A stretch of DNA of 64,000 bases from positions 23,132,986 through 23,196,985 of the forward strand of contig JAPXFY010000015.1 of assembly GCA_030674185.1 (NCBI GenBank), written 5' to 3'. Of this stretch, positions 1-12,658 are shown piece by piece. The first letter of the stretch is position 1, and each line of letters begins with the position of its first letter. The position numbers and the translations under genes were made by a program. Source of the stretch: Monoplex corrugatus. Taxonomy: Eukaryota > Mollusca > Gastropoda > Littorinimorpha > Ranellidae. The notes under the pieces were generated by a model. The model worked only from the letters and a program-made list of their open reading frames with translations, was not told where the DNA came from and did not search any database.

Positions 1-500
1 ACACGCTAAAGATCCCACGGCAGTGGAAAATCGTGAAGAGCAGGGCATTGCCCGGCTGCTTTGGTTAAAAAAAAAAACATTGGAGAGATAGGTTGATTTC
101 CCAGTTCCCATCCCCCAAAGACAAATCAGCCTTCTTTTCCAAGTCTTGGTAAAAAAAAAGAATGTGAATATGAATTTGAAGTGAGGGAGAGGGGATGGGC
201 ACTTCCCTACGACTTCTGGGTTATGGAACTATCTAGGTAGGACCCCAGGACCTGGCCAGCTCGTGGGCTTATGTGCAGGCTTAGGGCTTGTGCTGTGATC
301 ATTCTGGATCTTCTCCATAACATGTCACCTTGTGACGTACATGGAATTCATTCCGCGCGCGGAGATGTCATCTTGAGAAACTGAAACTGAAACTTTTAGT
401 GCTCGAGGTTCTAAAAAAACATTCGAAAATGTCGTGTACAAGCTTGTGAAGCACTCTGTTGACCGTTTAGATTCCGGTATCTTCTGCTTGAAACGCTACA
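1..500 (+). repeat. SINE-like dispersed repeat (family R1), 5' truncated by the window edge
   Basis: This segment matches, as reverse complement, 61970-62505 near the other end of the window. It shares the order: CACGCTAAAGATCCCA block, A-rich run, AGAGGGGATGGG block, ATGGAACTATCTAGGTA block, the GAGAAACTGAAACTGAAACT block and the CATTCGAAAATGTCGTGT block. Shorter relatives lie at about 30700-30935, 41065-41165 and 63570-63930; the last has a tRNA-like head. It carries no ORF. The GTTTCAGTTTCTCAAG-type core resembles a repeat I associate with caenogastropod genomes; that attribution is from memory. Confidence 0.7.
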
Positions 501-680
501 AAAACCGCATCGAACAGTGTATGAGTATACATCAAAAGAGTTATAGCGCATCCTCTTTGACTTAAACTAGATATTCACTTGAGCCAAGCAATTCATTTTG
601 TTAGTTTGTATACTTAATTTCATCAGTAAAAGGACGGGAGCAGTTTTTTTTTCTGCCATCAGAAGTTCAGGTACACAGTA

Positions 681-1013
681 GTGTACAAGCGTGGATCTGA
701 GATGCACCTGGCTGACACCCTCAGCAGAGCAGTCTGTGGAAAAGCGGAACAGCAAGTCACCCACAAGGAAGCCGTTTTCCTCACAGACCTGGAGAAAACA
801 GACTCGTTGCAAGAACTGGCCATCAGCCAAGAGAGACTGAACAGTCTGCAGCAAGCAACTCAGGAAGATGCAACCATGAAAACCCTGAAAGCTGTCATTC
901 TACAAGGCTGGCCAGAGGAGAAACAACAACTTTCATTACAGTTACAAGAATACTTTCCTTTCAGGGAGGAACTGTCAGTCCACACGGACTTGTCTTCAAA
1001 AGCCACAGAGTAA
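681..1013 (+). pseudogene. gypsy 1 pol fragment: RNase H C-terminus and linker
   Basis: A 110-codon open stretch beginning in the YKRGSEMHLADTLSRA motif, which marks the end of the Ty3/gypsy RNase H domain just before the integrase region. The rest is a charged, helical linker. The true reading continues upstream, since the first Met is internal to the motif and not a real start. The frame ends in TAA just after the integrase reading resumes in another frame: the phase change lies around 985, where the sequence switches to the LVFK/HRVIVPES block that leads into the zinc finger. This is a relic of a polyprotein and not an independent gene. Confidence 0.8.
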
Positions 1014-2305
1014 TTGTACCTGAAAGCGAAAGAGCAGACATTCTTGAGAAACTTCATGCCAGCCACTCAGGAATTCAGAGCTGCATAAGAAGAGCACGTG
1101 AGGTAGTCTATTGGCCCAAGATGAACACGGACATTGAAGATTTTGTCAAAACATGCAGCGCCTGTAACACATACCAACGTGGTCAGCAGAAGGAACCACT
1201 TATCAGCACAGAGATCCCTGACCTGCCCTGGCAACACATCGCTTGTGACATCTTTGAACATAATGGCAACGAATACCTGGTCACGGTCGATCACTACTCT
1301 GATTTCTTTGAGATTGATCGGTTACAAACAAGAGAATCCAAAGAGGTCATCATCTGTCTGAAGAGACACTTGGCAAGACACGGAATACCGGAACGCCTGA
1401 CAACAGACTGTGGAACTCAATTCACATCAAACCAGTTTGGAAAGTTCAGAAAAACATATGGGTTTGAACACGTAACAAGCTCACCACACTACCCTCAGTC
1501 CAATGGAAAAGCAGAGAGCGCGGTGAAGGCTGCAAAGACGTGCATGAAGAAAGCAGAACACAACAATCAAGATCCCTTCCTCGCTTTACTTGAGCTGAGA
1601 AACATCCTGACAGAGACTGTAAACAGTTCGCCTGCTCAGAGACTGTTCGGCAGAAGAACACGAACACAAGTGCCGACGTCAAAGACATTACTCCAACCTA
1701 CAGTTGTACCAATCAAGAAAGAACTTGAGAAAAGGAAACTGAAGCAAGCGCACTACTACAACAGAAGCGCAGTAGAGCTGACAGAACTGAGTCCGGGACA
1801 GATTGTGAAATTCCAACCTCCAGGATCCAAAAAGTGGATCAGCGCCAAAGTAGACCAACAGGTGAACATCCGGTCATACAACATTCGCACAGAGGACGGA
1901 CGTCAGTACAGAAGGAATCGTCGTCAGCTACGAGACACAACAGAAACGGAGCTTCAGCAGACAATCAACCCCCAACGACTTGTCCAGAGAAGGATGATTT
2001 CTGGAAGACATCAGGAAAGCGACACATCGGGCAAGCAACAGCAAATCATCATTCCATCAAAACAGATGCTGGAAGATAACAAGAAAACTGGAACTGGAAC
2101 AGATATCAGGACGCCAGCATCGTCTGTCCGTGAGAACTCATCTGATCAGTCACCAGTCATCAAAATGTCTGAGACAACCAGTATCAAGGAGCCAGATGAA
2201 GTTATCAAACAAACAAGGACAGGACAACCCGAACCAGTTAGTTCTCCTTACAGAACAAGATCTGGAAGGCAAAGCAAAAGGCCAGATTTCCTGAAATATG
2301 AATGA
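985..2305 (+). pseudogene. gypsy 1 integrase (H2C2 finger, DDE core, C-terminal tail)
   Basis: Integrase inserts element cDNA into the chromosome. From the first internal Met (1121) the frame gives 394 codons, but homology starts earlier, at about 990. The zinc finger shows His residues around 1051-1065 and a CSAC pair at residues 12-15. The catalytic triad is intact: D43 (in ACDIF), D96 (in TTDCGTQF) and E132 (in SNGKAE), giving the D-x35-E spacing typical of retroviral-type integrases. The last residues, SSPYRTRSGRQSKRPDF, are the usual basic end of animal gypsy pol. One upstream frameshift detaches it from the RNase H part. This is the best-preserved transposon domain in the first 5 kb. 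Confidence 0.88.
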
Positions 2306-2540
2306 AACTAAAGACTCTGCCACAATCAGATAAACTGAAAGCATTGCGAAATATGGACATGATGATGATGGATAGTATAATGATCAGAGATAAAATGAGG
2401 TGAATGAATGATTGGGCCCTGTGCGTGAGAGAAAGAATGAGTGTTTGTTAAGTTTGTGATAAAGGTAGGAAACACATTTATTTCGTATGGACTGAAAGAT
2501 AGGAAAATGATTAATGATTTGTTTCTTAAAGAAAGGGAGA
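2306..2540 (+). other. gypsy 1 post-pol untranslated region with polypurine tract
   Basis: A non-coding stretch between the integrase stop and the candidate LTR. It ends in the purine run AAAGAAAGGGAGA at 2528-2540, directly before TGTGACGTG. That is where the polypurine tract priming plus-strand DNA synthesis sits in LTR retrotransposons. No other gene is seen. Confidence 0.6.
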
Positions 2541-2725
2541 TGTGACGTGTGTTGACAGTAAACAGCGTGCGGATAGCAGCACGGCATGATATTCGTCTAA
2601 ATGACAACTGATTGCTGTTCACTGTGAAATGTATATATATAGACAGTTGAGAATCAGACAGGGACGAGTAAAGACGAAGAAGCATTGCCCTGTCTTCCGA
2701 GTTGGCTGTAGAAAGAACGAAACAA
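2541..2725 (+). repeat. Putative 3' LTR of gypsy 1
   Basis: Begins TGTGACGTGTGTTGACAG right after the polypurine tract. It has a TATATATA box at about 2632-2640 and reads to a CA near 2724 (ACGAAACA), just before GT-rich microsatellite DNA. Length is about 185 bp, within the range for short gypsy LTRs. No 5' partner is present in the window, so the assignment rests on position, the TG...CA ends and the TATA box. Confidence 0.55.
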
Positions 2726-3857
<1,132 letters not shown>

Positions 3858-4219
3858 AATAATAATAATAATAATAATAAATAATAATAATGTTTATTTG
3901 TATAGCGCATATTCCATATAAAAACATGCTCACCAGCGCTTTACATTTCGCAAGAAAGGCAAAAGGTGATAAAAAATGTTCACAATTACATACACAATAA
4001 GATAACAACAAACATTAAAGCTATACAAGTAAGAAGACACATAAGAAACCACAGAATATTAAAATGTAAACACTGACTTATGTAATGAAGAAAGATTAAC
4101 AGATTTTTCATATGAATAAAGAGGCATACTGTGTTTATATATTGCTGCGTGTGTGTGCTTGCGTACGTGTGTGTGTACATGTGTGTGTGCGTGCGTGTGC
4201 GTTGCTGTGCGCGTGTGTT

Positions 4220-4594
<375 letters not shown>

Positions 4595-4595
<1 letters not shown>

Positions 4596-4604
4596 AGAGA
4601 GAGA

Positions 4605-4667
<63 letters not shown>

Positions 4668-4685
4668 TGTGTGTGTGTGTGCGTG
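4595..4685. repeat. (GA)n(GT)n microsatellite
   Basis: About 70 bp of GA repeat with minor interruptions followed by GT repeats, on the head side of the SINE. Confidence 0.92.
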
Positions 4686-5018
4686 TGCTATGTTTGCATG
4701 CGTGTGTGTGTTTGTTTATGCATGCAATAGTTGTACATAAAATTATAATCAATATTTTGAATGAAGATAAAAACAGAAAAATTCTAATCCATATACAGGA
4801 AAAACATTACAACTTCAATATTACAGCATTAATACCTTGACAATCAAAATTCCTCACAAATTATGAACTATTCGCATATCATACATCACAATTTACATAC
4901 AAACAAAGATTTGAAAAAGTTTCTTAAAGTATTTCAGTCTCTTTCCCACTCAATTTCTCCCCTATCCCTTCCTCAGCTGTACACATACAGTGATACATAC
5001 ACATGCTCACTCAAGCAC

Positions 5019-5019
5019 A

Positions 5020-5075
<56 letters not shown>

Positions 5076-5128
5076 CAACACACACACACACACACACCAC
5101 ATACACACATGCACGCACACACACACCT
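5019..5128. repeat. (CA)n microsatellite in the L2-like 3' UTR
   Basis: CA repeat with CCCCAACA and CCACATA interruptions. The corresponding CA tract in the sister LINE copy is at 15645-15740, so the repeat is part of the element and not a separate event. Confidence 0.9.
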
Positions 5129-5439
5129 TGCTCTATAGGCCCTTATACAAAATACTGTTATACAGGCAGGAGAGATTAGTCTGATGACAGACTTGCAAAC
5201 TAAGGCTCTTCAGGTTAGATGAGTTTGAAAGAGGTGGGTTTTCAGGTGCCGTTTGAAGGTTGAGAAACACTTAATTTTTCTGAGAGACAGTGGTAGAGAG
5301 TTCCATACATTTGGGCCAAAGACAGAGAAAGATTTTTTACCAAAGGTGTCTAGAGAGAAGCGAGGAACAGTCAACAGTGAGGTGTCAGAAGAGCGGAGCG
5401 TTCGAGAAGGTTTGTAACCCTGCAGGAGGTTGTCAACAT

Positions 5440-5755
5440 ACATGCACATACATACATACATACATACATACATACGTAAGTACGTACTTCGTATGTTCTA
5501 CATAATGCAGATATACATACATACGTACATACAGACATACAGACAGACAGATATGCGTACATGCAAACATACGTGCGTACACACACACACACATGCATAT
5601 TACATGCATATATACATACATACATACATGCATGCATGCGTACACACAACCACACGCACACGCACACACACTCACGTATAAACGCACGGATGCACACACG
5701 CACACACGCGCGCACACGCACATACACACATACACATACGCACGCGCGCCCGTGT
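5440..5755. repeat. (ACAT)n / (CACG)n tract
   Basis: Imperfect ACAT/ACGT tetranucleotides passing into CA/CG-rich repeats, between the truncated LINE 5' border and the first M13 exon. No coding sequence. Confidence 0.85.
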
Positions 5756-5918
5756 GCACAATTCTTTCTGATCCATATGAAACAATCTCCTTATCTCTCG
5801 TTTTCATTTTGAGTGGAAGAATCTTGTAAAATGAATGTATCAGAAATTATACTAGCTTTGTATGCTTTACGCAGTCTTACATGAATGGGTATGTTGAAAA
5901 GCTGGAGAGCTACTGCAG

Positions 5919-6063
5919 GCGATGGATAAGACAGCTGACCCATGCCACGATTTCTACCAGTACTCTTGTGGCAACTGGGTCCAAACACACAGCATCCCAG
6001 AGACTGCATCTTTATACTCTCAATTCGATCATGTCAAAGAACTGGTCGTGCTGCAGATGAAAG
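5919..6063 (+). CDS. M13 metallopeptidase (neprilysin/ECE-like), exon a
   Basis: Encodes the start of the conserved M13 ectodomain: an Asp-Pro-Cys-x-Asp-Phe-Tyr-x-Tyr block (DPCHDFYQYSCGNW), followed by a helix ending VLQMK. The two cysteines are disulfide positions in the family. The acceptor is CTACTGCAG/GCG and the donor is AAAG/GTAGGA, leaving phase 1. Exons for the N-terminal cytoplasmic tail, signal anchor and first ectodomain residues are not seen upstream; they lie outside the window or were not recognised. The M13 family are type II membrane zinc peptidases that cut peptides outside the cell. Whether this copy is active is doubtful (see the exon at 46566). Confidence 0.9.
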
Positions 6064-6316
6064 GTAGGATGCTACACTTGTTTGCAAATGACCTTAAGAT
6101 TAATCTATGTAAATGTTGCGTAGAAACTACAAGATTACACAAGTACACATTGACACTAAATGGCAGAATAAGGCACATCTGTGTCACAGAATTGAAAATT
6201 TAAATGTAAATGTTAAAACGTCCATTTTCTTGACACACAGATGATGAACAGAGTACTTAGAACACAGTTAAGCCTAAGTCTTACATACAAAAGACCTAGT
6301 GAAGGACATGTGAAGC

Positions 6317-6320
<4 letters not shown>

Positions 6321-6363
<43 letters not shown>
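6321..6363. repeat. (CT)n microsatellite in intron 1
   Basis: Pure CT repeat of about 43 bp, 66 bp upstream of the exon b acceptor. Confidence 0.95.
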
Positions 6364-6366
<3 letters not shown>

Positions 6367-6428
6367 TTGTGTGTTTGTTTTGCTTGTTTTCATAAAGGCT
6401 TAGCACTTGGTATGTAATTCTTTTCTAG

Positions 6429-6515
6429 GTCTTTTGGAAAAGCCTTACGACAGTGCTAAAGAGAGCGCATCCATCAGGAAAGCCAAGAATCTGTATCAGT
6501 CCTGTGTGAACGAAG
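6429..6515 (+). CDS. M13 metallopeptidase, exon b
   Basis: Reads GLLEKPYDSA, then an ESASIRKAKNLYQSCVNE helix, the standard M13 motif with the family's R-KAK-LY-SC pattern. Acceptor TTTTCTAG/GTC (phase 1) and donor GAAG/GTAAAT (phase 1) join it in frame to exon a across a 365-bp intron and to exon c across 21.8 kb. Confidence 0.9.
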
Positions 6516-6889
6516 GTAAATAGAAAGGCTTAGGAAATATTAAAACTAAATATACAGGCTACAAGTTACGTAAATGTTTAGCCCATGAAATCGAGGGGGA
6601 AAATAACAATAAGCCAAATTTGAGTGGCAGTGGACTGGGACAGGACATAGAGTTAACCGTTAGTTAGAGACTTTTATAACGGTGGTCATGAATCACTTGT
6701 TTACTTAAATAGAATCTATCCCACATTGACATATCTTTGGTTCAAGTTGGATTGAAAAATATAGAGTGTCATCTGTAAAATCAAATGTAAAGAAATAATA
6801 GCAAACCAAACCAGATGTTCTTAAATTCACAGACAGTCCCATTTAAAGTTTGGGGGAGTGGGGGTGTTTAGCAGCGTAAATCATGTGAG

Positions 6890-7560
6890 TTTCTTGTTTA
6901 GAGAATGTTTTTAACAGCACATAACATATCTGGCATGTGCTTTAGCTCACCTGATGCAGTAAACCATACTAACTGCAAAATACTCGACTAGGTGACCGAG
7001 AAAATGGGGAAAAGAGGTCCACCGCCAGATTCTGCTGTTATGCCCACCCCTTGACCGATACCCAGTTCTGGTCTGAATGACCATGGTCCTCTTTGTTCGA
7101 TCACGACGAATCATCCAGACCGTACTGTCTGTGCTCTGCAAAGTCTTTGTGTGCCTGGTTGTCTTCCCCAGTTCACAGTCTCTCTAACTTTCTTTGTGTG
7201 TTCTCTATTTTGATCAAAAGTGTTTGTCACTCCCCTCTATTTCTTTAAATAGATCTTCCCTTTTCGGGTCTTTTCACCCCTTTTGGACACTTCTATTGTT
7301 CTATTGTTATTATTGGCCTGTCATCAACTTCGGCTGATGGACAGTAATTCTTGATTGTTCAGTTCTTGGTGTTTCATCACTTTTGCTTCAAGGCTGAGTT
7401 AGAAACTCTTTCCAGTGCCTTGTCCCCTCGCAGGAAAGCTAATTTTTCAACGTTATTATTCTTCTTCACGAACAACCTACATGTCATGTACCCTCCAATA
7501 CGTTTCAATAAAGACAACAACAAAAAAAAGCAAACAAACAAACAAACAAACAAACAAAAA
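6890..7560 (+). repeat. Dispersed repeat family R2, copy 1
   Basis: Matches about 42090-42600 block for block: AGCT-ACCTGATGC, AACTGCAAAATACTC, CCAGTTC-GG, AGATCT-CCC, TTTCGGGTCTTTTCACCCCTTTT and GGTGTTTCATCACTT. It ends in an AATAAAG signal (about 7508) and an A-rich (CAAA)n tail at 7520-7560, as expected of a retroposed element. No coding capacity is recognised. Confidence 0.65.
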
Positions 7561-8249
7561 AAGAACAAGCCCAGTCTGCTCAAGATTCTTCCATTATACC
7601 CCTCGATCTAGTTTCGCTGGAGCGCCCTAATTTCTCAGTCCTCAGTGTTTCCATTTAGAAACGCCATTCTCCACTTTACCGCTATTTGGTTTGTGCCTGC
7701 TCTGGGCTTTACTCAAAGGAGTATACGCCATTATGTGACGTGGCACACCGGTGAAGGTGAAACGTGCATCCACTCTTGTTTCTCATGTATCCATTGAAGT
7801 CTCTGCAGTCTGTTTGGGTCAGAACAACATTGTAGTTCCACCTGGAACATTTCAATACTACGCGTATCGCACAATGGTGTGTATGTGCCACTAGTATTTT
7901 GTAAAATCCACAAGCACAAGCATTTCATAGTCTAAAGGGAATATAATTCTGGTGAACAAGTTTACTTGTGTTAATACTATTCATCTTTTGATGAAATTTT
8001 TTAACATGGTGAATAAATGATGATGATCATGATGATGATGATGATCATGATTAATGATGATAGCAGTGATAAGATTCTGGATGACTGGTGGTAGTGGTGG
8101 TCTTTGATCTAATGTCTATTCACTGATGTGATTTTTGGAAAAAAAAGTGAGAATAGATGAGGAGTGAAGAGGATACTTGAAAATAGTCAATCTTCGGAAA
8201 AAACAACAACAAACCAGAAAACAACTGCGCCGACGACGGGAAGGAAAAA
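7561..8249. other. Intronic DNA without a recognised feature
   Basis: No ORF with family resemblance. A short (GAT)n run is at about 8010-8052. This is the 5' part of M13 intron 2, left of the I-like LINE. Confidence 0.6.
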
Positions 8250-8399
8250 CTAACAAATGACGTTACCATAATTAACGATTTAAACAGTAAAATTGGCTAA
8301 CCGTTATGAACAAGTGAAATAACGGCGTGTTAAAGATAATTTGCTATAGGACTTTTTGACAGGCTGACAAAAAATTCATATGTTAAGGATGAAAAGAAC

Positions 8400-8800
8400 T
8401 ATGAGATGTATCCAGCAGAAAGTAATATCAATGCCTCTTAAGTATAAACTATGAATCAAGTGACTAATTTCCAAGATCATTTCAGATCTTGTTCGTAATT
8501 TTTGATTATTCAAGAGCTTGAACTATAAGATTTTGAATCAACGCCAAAAAAGATCCTGAAGAATTGTCCTAAGAAGACTTATCATATAATTCAAAGCCAT
8601 TAATATTGCATGGAGTTCAACGGTAAAGATAGACTTATTAAGTCCTATATAGAAGGATTTCTCAATTTTGAGAGCTGGTATTAAAAACGCTGAGCCTGCT
8701 TGTCTTTCAATTACTGATCAATCGGTTTGAATTTTCAAGTGATCGCAATAACAGTCTTCTATATGACATTCAATCTGACTTGCCAGTAAATTGATATTGT
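8400..8800 (-). pseudogene. RNase H-like remnant of the I-like LINE
   Basis: On the minus strand, a TD-x-S-V start (the usual Gly codon has become TGA) is followed by FTVELHAILMAL and then ITFCWI. These three blocks are in the order of the catalytic Asp, Glu and tryptophan-containing strands of LINE RNase H domains. The reading is in several frames. The assignment rests on short motifs only. Confidence 0.5.
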
Positions 8801-8829
8801 CTTCTGTTTTTAAATCAGTGTGACGTATG

Positions 8830-9228
8830 TCAAATCGTGCTTTTTGGAGTTCTCAGCTGGGAAAAGGAAGGTCTTACAGATACAGGATCTGCTTCTAGAT
8901 CACTTCCAGATCCTTTCATAACGTCAAATGTGTATGTTGCAACTGTGACCTGTGAAGATATTGATTTAGCTCTTTTTGGAAAGTCGGTGTCTGATCTTAA
9001 TTTTGTTTCTGTTTCGATGATGTTTTCTGTGGTGGTGTTTAACAGAAATTTAGTAGAAGCCACTTTCTTTTGTTTATCAAGCGGCAACAATTTGATTGCA
9101 ATGTATGCGCGAAGACAAGAAGCATGCATTGGAAGACTCAGCGCAAGTTTGAAACCTTTACAATTTAAGCTCTGCAGTATTGTTAGTAAGTGTTTCGGTG
9201 CACTGAAGAATATTTTTTGGGCATAGGT
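8830..9228 (-). pseudogene. C-terminal extension of the I-like LINE ORF2
   Basis: Continues the RT reading with FKLALSLPMHASCLRAYI, the post-RT segment linking RT and RNase H in I/jockey-group proteins. The Met at 9129 that opens the 99-codon frame is internal. A stop at about 9229 separates it from the RT finger. Confidence 0.6.
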
Positions 9229-9989
9229 TTATTTAGATCTAATAAGCGAATTACAAAGATGAACAAGTCTTGATGTATCTTGTCCCCATGTCTGTTTGCG
9301 AACTATTTTCAAGAAATTCAAATTTTTTTGAGCTTTTGTTAACAAGTATTCAAAATGCGTATTCCAAGATAATTTCGCTGTAAGGAAATCTCCTAAGAAT
9401 TGAATCGACTTGTTATCCTGAAGAAGAGTATCTCCCAGTTTGAAAGTTGGACTATTTGCTGGGTTAGCTCCATTGTTAAACAAAACTATCTTTGTTTTTT
9501 CCATGGATAGATGCAGTCAATTTTCTACCATGTATCGTGCTATTTTACCAAGCTCTAATTGATAACATTTACGCGTATAATTAATACAGCGCAACGAAAT
9601 TTTCTTTTCATATTCACCTGCATCCAGATGCATAAATCATCAGCATATTGAGCTAAAGCTACATGTTTAGAAATTTTACTAGGTAAGTCATGCTTAAATA
9701 TCATGAAGAGAAAGGGAGAAATAACGGATCCCTGAGGGATACCCATTTGAAGAATTCGTTTTGTAGAATACACATTTTCAAGCCTCGTTTGAAATACTCG
9801 GTTTTCCAAGAAACATTTGACATAGTCAAAAATGTGACTTGTCAGCCCAACACTTTTCAATTTGAGTAATAATCGGGAATGCCATACTTGGTCGTATGCT
9901 TTAGTTACATCAAAAAATGTAGCTAAAACACATTGACGTCTGGCAAATTGTTGTGCTATATTAGTGGTTAGCCTTGTTAGGAGTTCCAC
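9229..9989 (-). pseudogene. Reverse transcriptase of the I-like LINE
   Basis: Two open pieces cover the palm: 9989-9555 has the block-A sequence FFDVTKAYDQVWH, block B MGIPQGSVISPFLF and the catalytic YADD in ALAQYADDLCIW. The piece at 9504-9229 follows in another frame and carries the block after the active site (LGDTLLQDNKSIQFLG, WNTHF). The active-site residues themselves are preserved. Upstream finger motifs are recognisable only in fragments to about 10400. Confidence 0.8.
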
Positions 9990-10735
9990 TGGTGTGACCT
10001 GCCTTTTCTAAATCCTGATTCACTGTTAATATTTTATTCTTTTCACAGTAGTGCATCAATCTCTTTGAAACTATTTTCTCCATTAGTTTACATACGTGCG
10101 ATGTTATTGCATTGGTCTATAGTTTTTCAGGTTTGTGTTACATTTACCTGGTTTTAGTACAGGAACCACTATTGATTGTTTCCAATAGTTAAGCAGTTTG
10201 CCGCTGTTCCAGCATTTTTTTTTATACATACTGTGTAGCAAGATTATAAAATTTTCTGTTAAATTTTTCAGCATCTCATTTTAAATTGCATGGAATCATA
10301 CTGTTGTCTTTTTACTTGGAATTAATTTAATGGCATCCTTTAATTTTTGGAGTGTGATTGGTGCATTTACGTAGTGCGTAATATCTGGGGCAGAATCCTT
10401 ATATGCGTCTGTCTTTTCTTCCTGTACCCTATAATTTTCTACTAGAGGCAGGAAGTCCTTCTACTCGACAGACCTCAGCAACCATGTCTGCAAAAGCTTC
10501 TGCTTTTTCCTGTGAGCTAGGTAAAGGGTTGTTTTCTAGCTTTACTGGAACAGATGGCAACTTGATCCCATTTTTCATTGTTTTCAGTTTTTCTCAAATC
10601 TTTTGCATATCTTTGTGGTCACTTACTTCACATGTACAAAAAATGTCCAATATTGTTCTTTGGTTTGTTGTATGATTCTGTTGCAGTTTATATCAGCACT
10701 TTTCATCTCTGTATGATTTTCAGGTGACCTATTCG

Positions 10736-10770
<35 letters not shown>
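10736..10770. repeat. (TA)n microsatellite
   Basis: About 35 bp of TA repeat inside the LINE between its endonuclease and RT segments. Confidence 0.95.
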
Positions 10771-10771
<1 letters not shown>

Positions 10772-11304
10772 CATTTTTTTTTCGTTGACTGCCTTTCCAC
10801 AATCTTTATTCCACCAGACGTTTCCATGATGTTCTCGTTTTCAACACTTTAAGTTCTGGAATTGAAATTTTTGCAGCCTTTAAGAATGAGTTACAGAAAA
10901 CTGCATACATGTCGTTTAAGGTCATTGTTTCAGATAGATGTGTTCTTGTCTTTTGTAGCATAGCTGTAAAACAGGCCCAGTGTTCGCCTTTATAATTAAA
11001 CTTGGGTCTTGTGGCATTGCGTCTATTTCAGTTGTAAGGTTTAGGGTAAGAAGTATGGGGATGTGATCTGATCCCAACAAGTCATCCTCTGTTTGCCATG
11101 TGGTGTTTGGTGCTAGTGATGGTGAGATTAAAGTGAGGTCAATAGCTGCGGGTCTGTGGGTTGGTCTATCAGGGATACAGGTAACGTGTCAGTTGTTAAG
11201 TAAGTATAAGCTGGAATCTACAGTACTTTCAATCAACCCTTTGCTGGTTATGTTTTTACAGTTCTTGTCCCAGAATGGGGCATGTACATTAAAAGCACCA
11301 CCAA

Positions 11305-11706
11305 TTACCAATTGTCTTGTTGATCTTGAAACTGTTTCAGCCATTTAGTATTCACAGAATCTGGATCTCTTGGTAGATAAACAGAGGCCATGCTTAGAAC
11401 TAATGATGAGGAAAATTTTAAATTGATTGCACATGATGAAATAGATGTGGACGATTTTGGTACTGGAGATGTTCCTTCACAGTAGTTCAATCCTTCACGA
11501 ACATATATTGATGTGTGTATTTGGCCACCGTCATTTTTAGAGTCATATATTTTAGGTATACTGGTTTTAGTGGTATTCAGCGATTGCAGAGGTAAGATTT
11601 GGGTGTTTCTAGAAGAGAGATAATTACTCAAATAGGAAACGTTTTTAACAGTGGAACGTGTGTTCCACTGAGCAATGTTGATATCACTGACTACACACTT
11701 CTTCAT
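11305..11706 (-). pseudogene. AP-like endonuclease N-terminus of the I-like LINE
   Basis: Begins with the INIAQWNTRS motif that opens APE-type LINE endonucleases, which nick target DNA to prime reverse transcription. It continues with ILPLQSLNTTKT (the usual catalytic Glu of LQE is replaced by Ser) and SSLVLSMASVYLP. Loss of that Glu plus downstream stops indicate an inactive copy. The Met at 11706 may be close to the true ORF2 start. Confidence 0.7.
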
Positions 11707-12330
11707 GATGAACGGTTGGATAAGCTTGGAGCAGTATCATACATTTAGATAAGTAGGTAATCAATTAACGTTCAAGTAAAATTTACACATATTATAAGAA
11801 AGAAGTAAGCAAACAAACAAAGAAAGAAGTAAAACAATACAACTGAGCACTGAACAGAGAGGAACTGAATCTGGGCTGAATCTAAAATGTTGATGGTTGT
11901 TTACTGTTGCTATTGTCACTAGAGTGATCTCCCCTGTGAGTGACGTAGCGAGTGTGCTACCGGGATGTGAAGATGGCAACCGGAAGGTAAAATAAATGCG
12001 TTGCTCCTAAAAGTTGGACTGGCCTGCTGTACGGGTAAGAGATAGCTTTTCTCAACAAAAATGACAAGGGAGGGAAGAAAAACGATGGGTGAAAGCCAGG
12101 TCTTGGTTGATGGGTTGATTTTCTCCTGGGTTTTTCCCAGAAAAGCTGATAGATATGCCTCCATATGTTTCTGGCCAGAACGCTCGCCCTTCTGGTGGCT
12201 GGATGTACGTTGTCCTGGCTGACTTGAGCGTAGCTACTTGTTTGCAGATTATCGTGGCTGACGTAGTCGACATTCGCTGTTTTTAAGAGTCTCGCTTTTG
12301 TCAGGGCATTGTTGTGTCGACCGAAGTTTA
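11707..12330. other. Unassigned DNA between the LINE 5' end and repeat R3
   Basis: On the minus strand this could be the 5' UTR or ORF1 region of the I-like element (open stretches of 70-150 codons, no family match seen). Nothing firm is present. Confidence 0.4.
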
Positions 12331-12658
12331 GCAGACGAGACTGACCCGGAAGTGAACCCTCGGTGTTTACATAATTGACGTCAGGACTTGCGCAGAAGGT
12401 TGAGATGCACAATGGCCAACAAAGAGAAACGGAGAAGACCTGACCAAAGGAGTCTCCATCGATACTAAGATCTGATTATCATTTTACCTTGATCTACTGT
12501 GAGTGACGTCCGTGTCATCCTTGATCGACTTTCCTTCAGGATCAAGTGTCCTAACACCAGGATTCGTCAGGTGAACCATAACTTCCCAGTGGGTTGTTGC
12601 TGGTTCAAGACACGTTGGTTCCTGGCAGTAAGTCTACTGATACTAAACGTAATTCAGT
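12331..12658 (+). repeat. Dispersed repeat family R3, copy 1
   Basis: About 330 bp nearly identical, same strand, to 26622-26945. Both start GCAGACGAGACTGACCCGG, share TCATTTTACCTTGATCTACTG, and end at GATACTAAACGTA or its close variant TTACTAAACGTA. The GTTCAAGACAC near the 3' side is a weak B-box candidate, so a SINE is possible. No ORF. Confidence 0.8.

Larger units (their letters stand above)
661..2305 (+). mobile_element. Ty3/gypsy retrotransposon 1: RNase H tail to integrase end
   Basis: A decayed LTR-retrotransposon pol region truncated at its 5' side: no protease, RT or RNase H core is visible upstream. It opens with the RNase H-to-integrase connector (HLADTLSRA at about 707-733), continues through the integrase zinc finger and catalytic core, and ends in the TRSGR tail common at the end of metazoan gypsy pol. 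Two ORFs in different frames cover it, separated by one frameshift near 985. A purine tract and candidate 3' LTR follow. A SINE-like repeat (1-500) lies just upstream, so the 5' part was probably lost before or by that rearrangement. Confidence 0.88.
8250..11706 (-). mobile_element. I-like non-LTR retrotransposon (endonuclease-RT-RNase H), decayed
   Basis: A minus-strand LINE about 3.4 kb long. Reading from 11706 down: an AP-like endonuclease start, a broken middle section with a TA microsatellite (10736-10770), a reverse transcriptase (10000-9229) with an intact YADD box, a C-terminal extension (9228-8830), then a degenerate RNase H-like stretch (8800-8400). An RNase H domain after RT is typical of the I group. 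Many stops and frameshifts show it is dead. It lies antisense to the M13 gene inside intron 2. No target duplication was recognised. Confidence 0.75.

Noticed and set aside
7709..7928. Small ORFs of 60-65 codons on the minus strand
   Set aside because: No motif, no splice context, composition typical of random frames.
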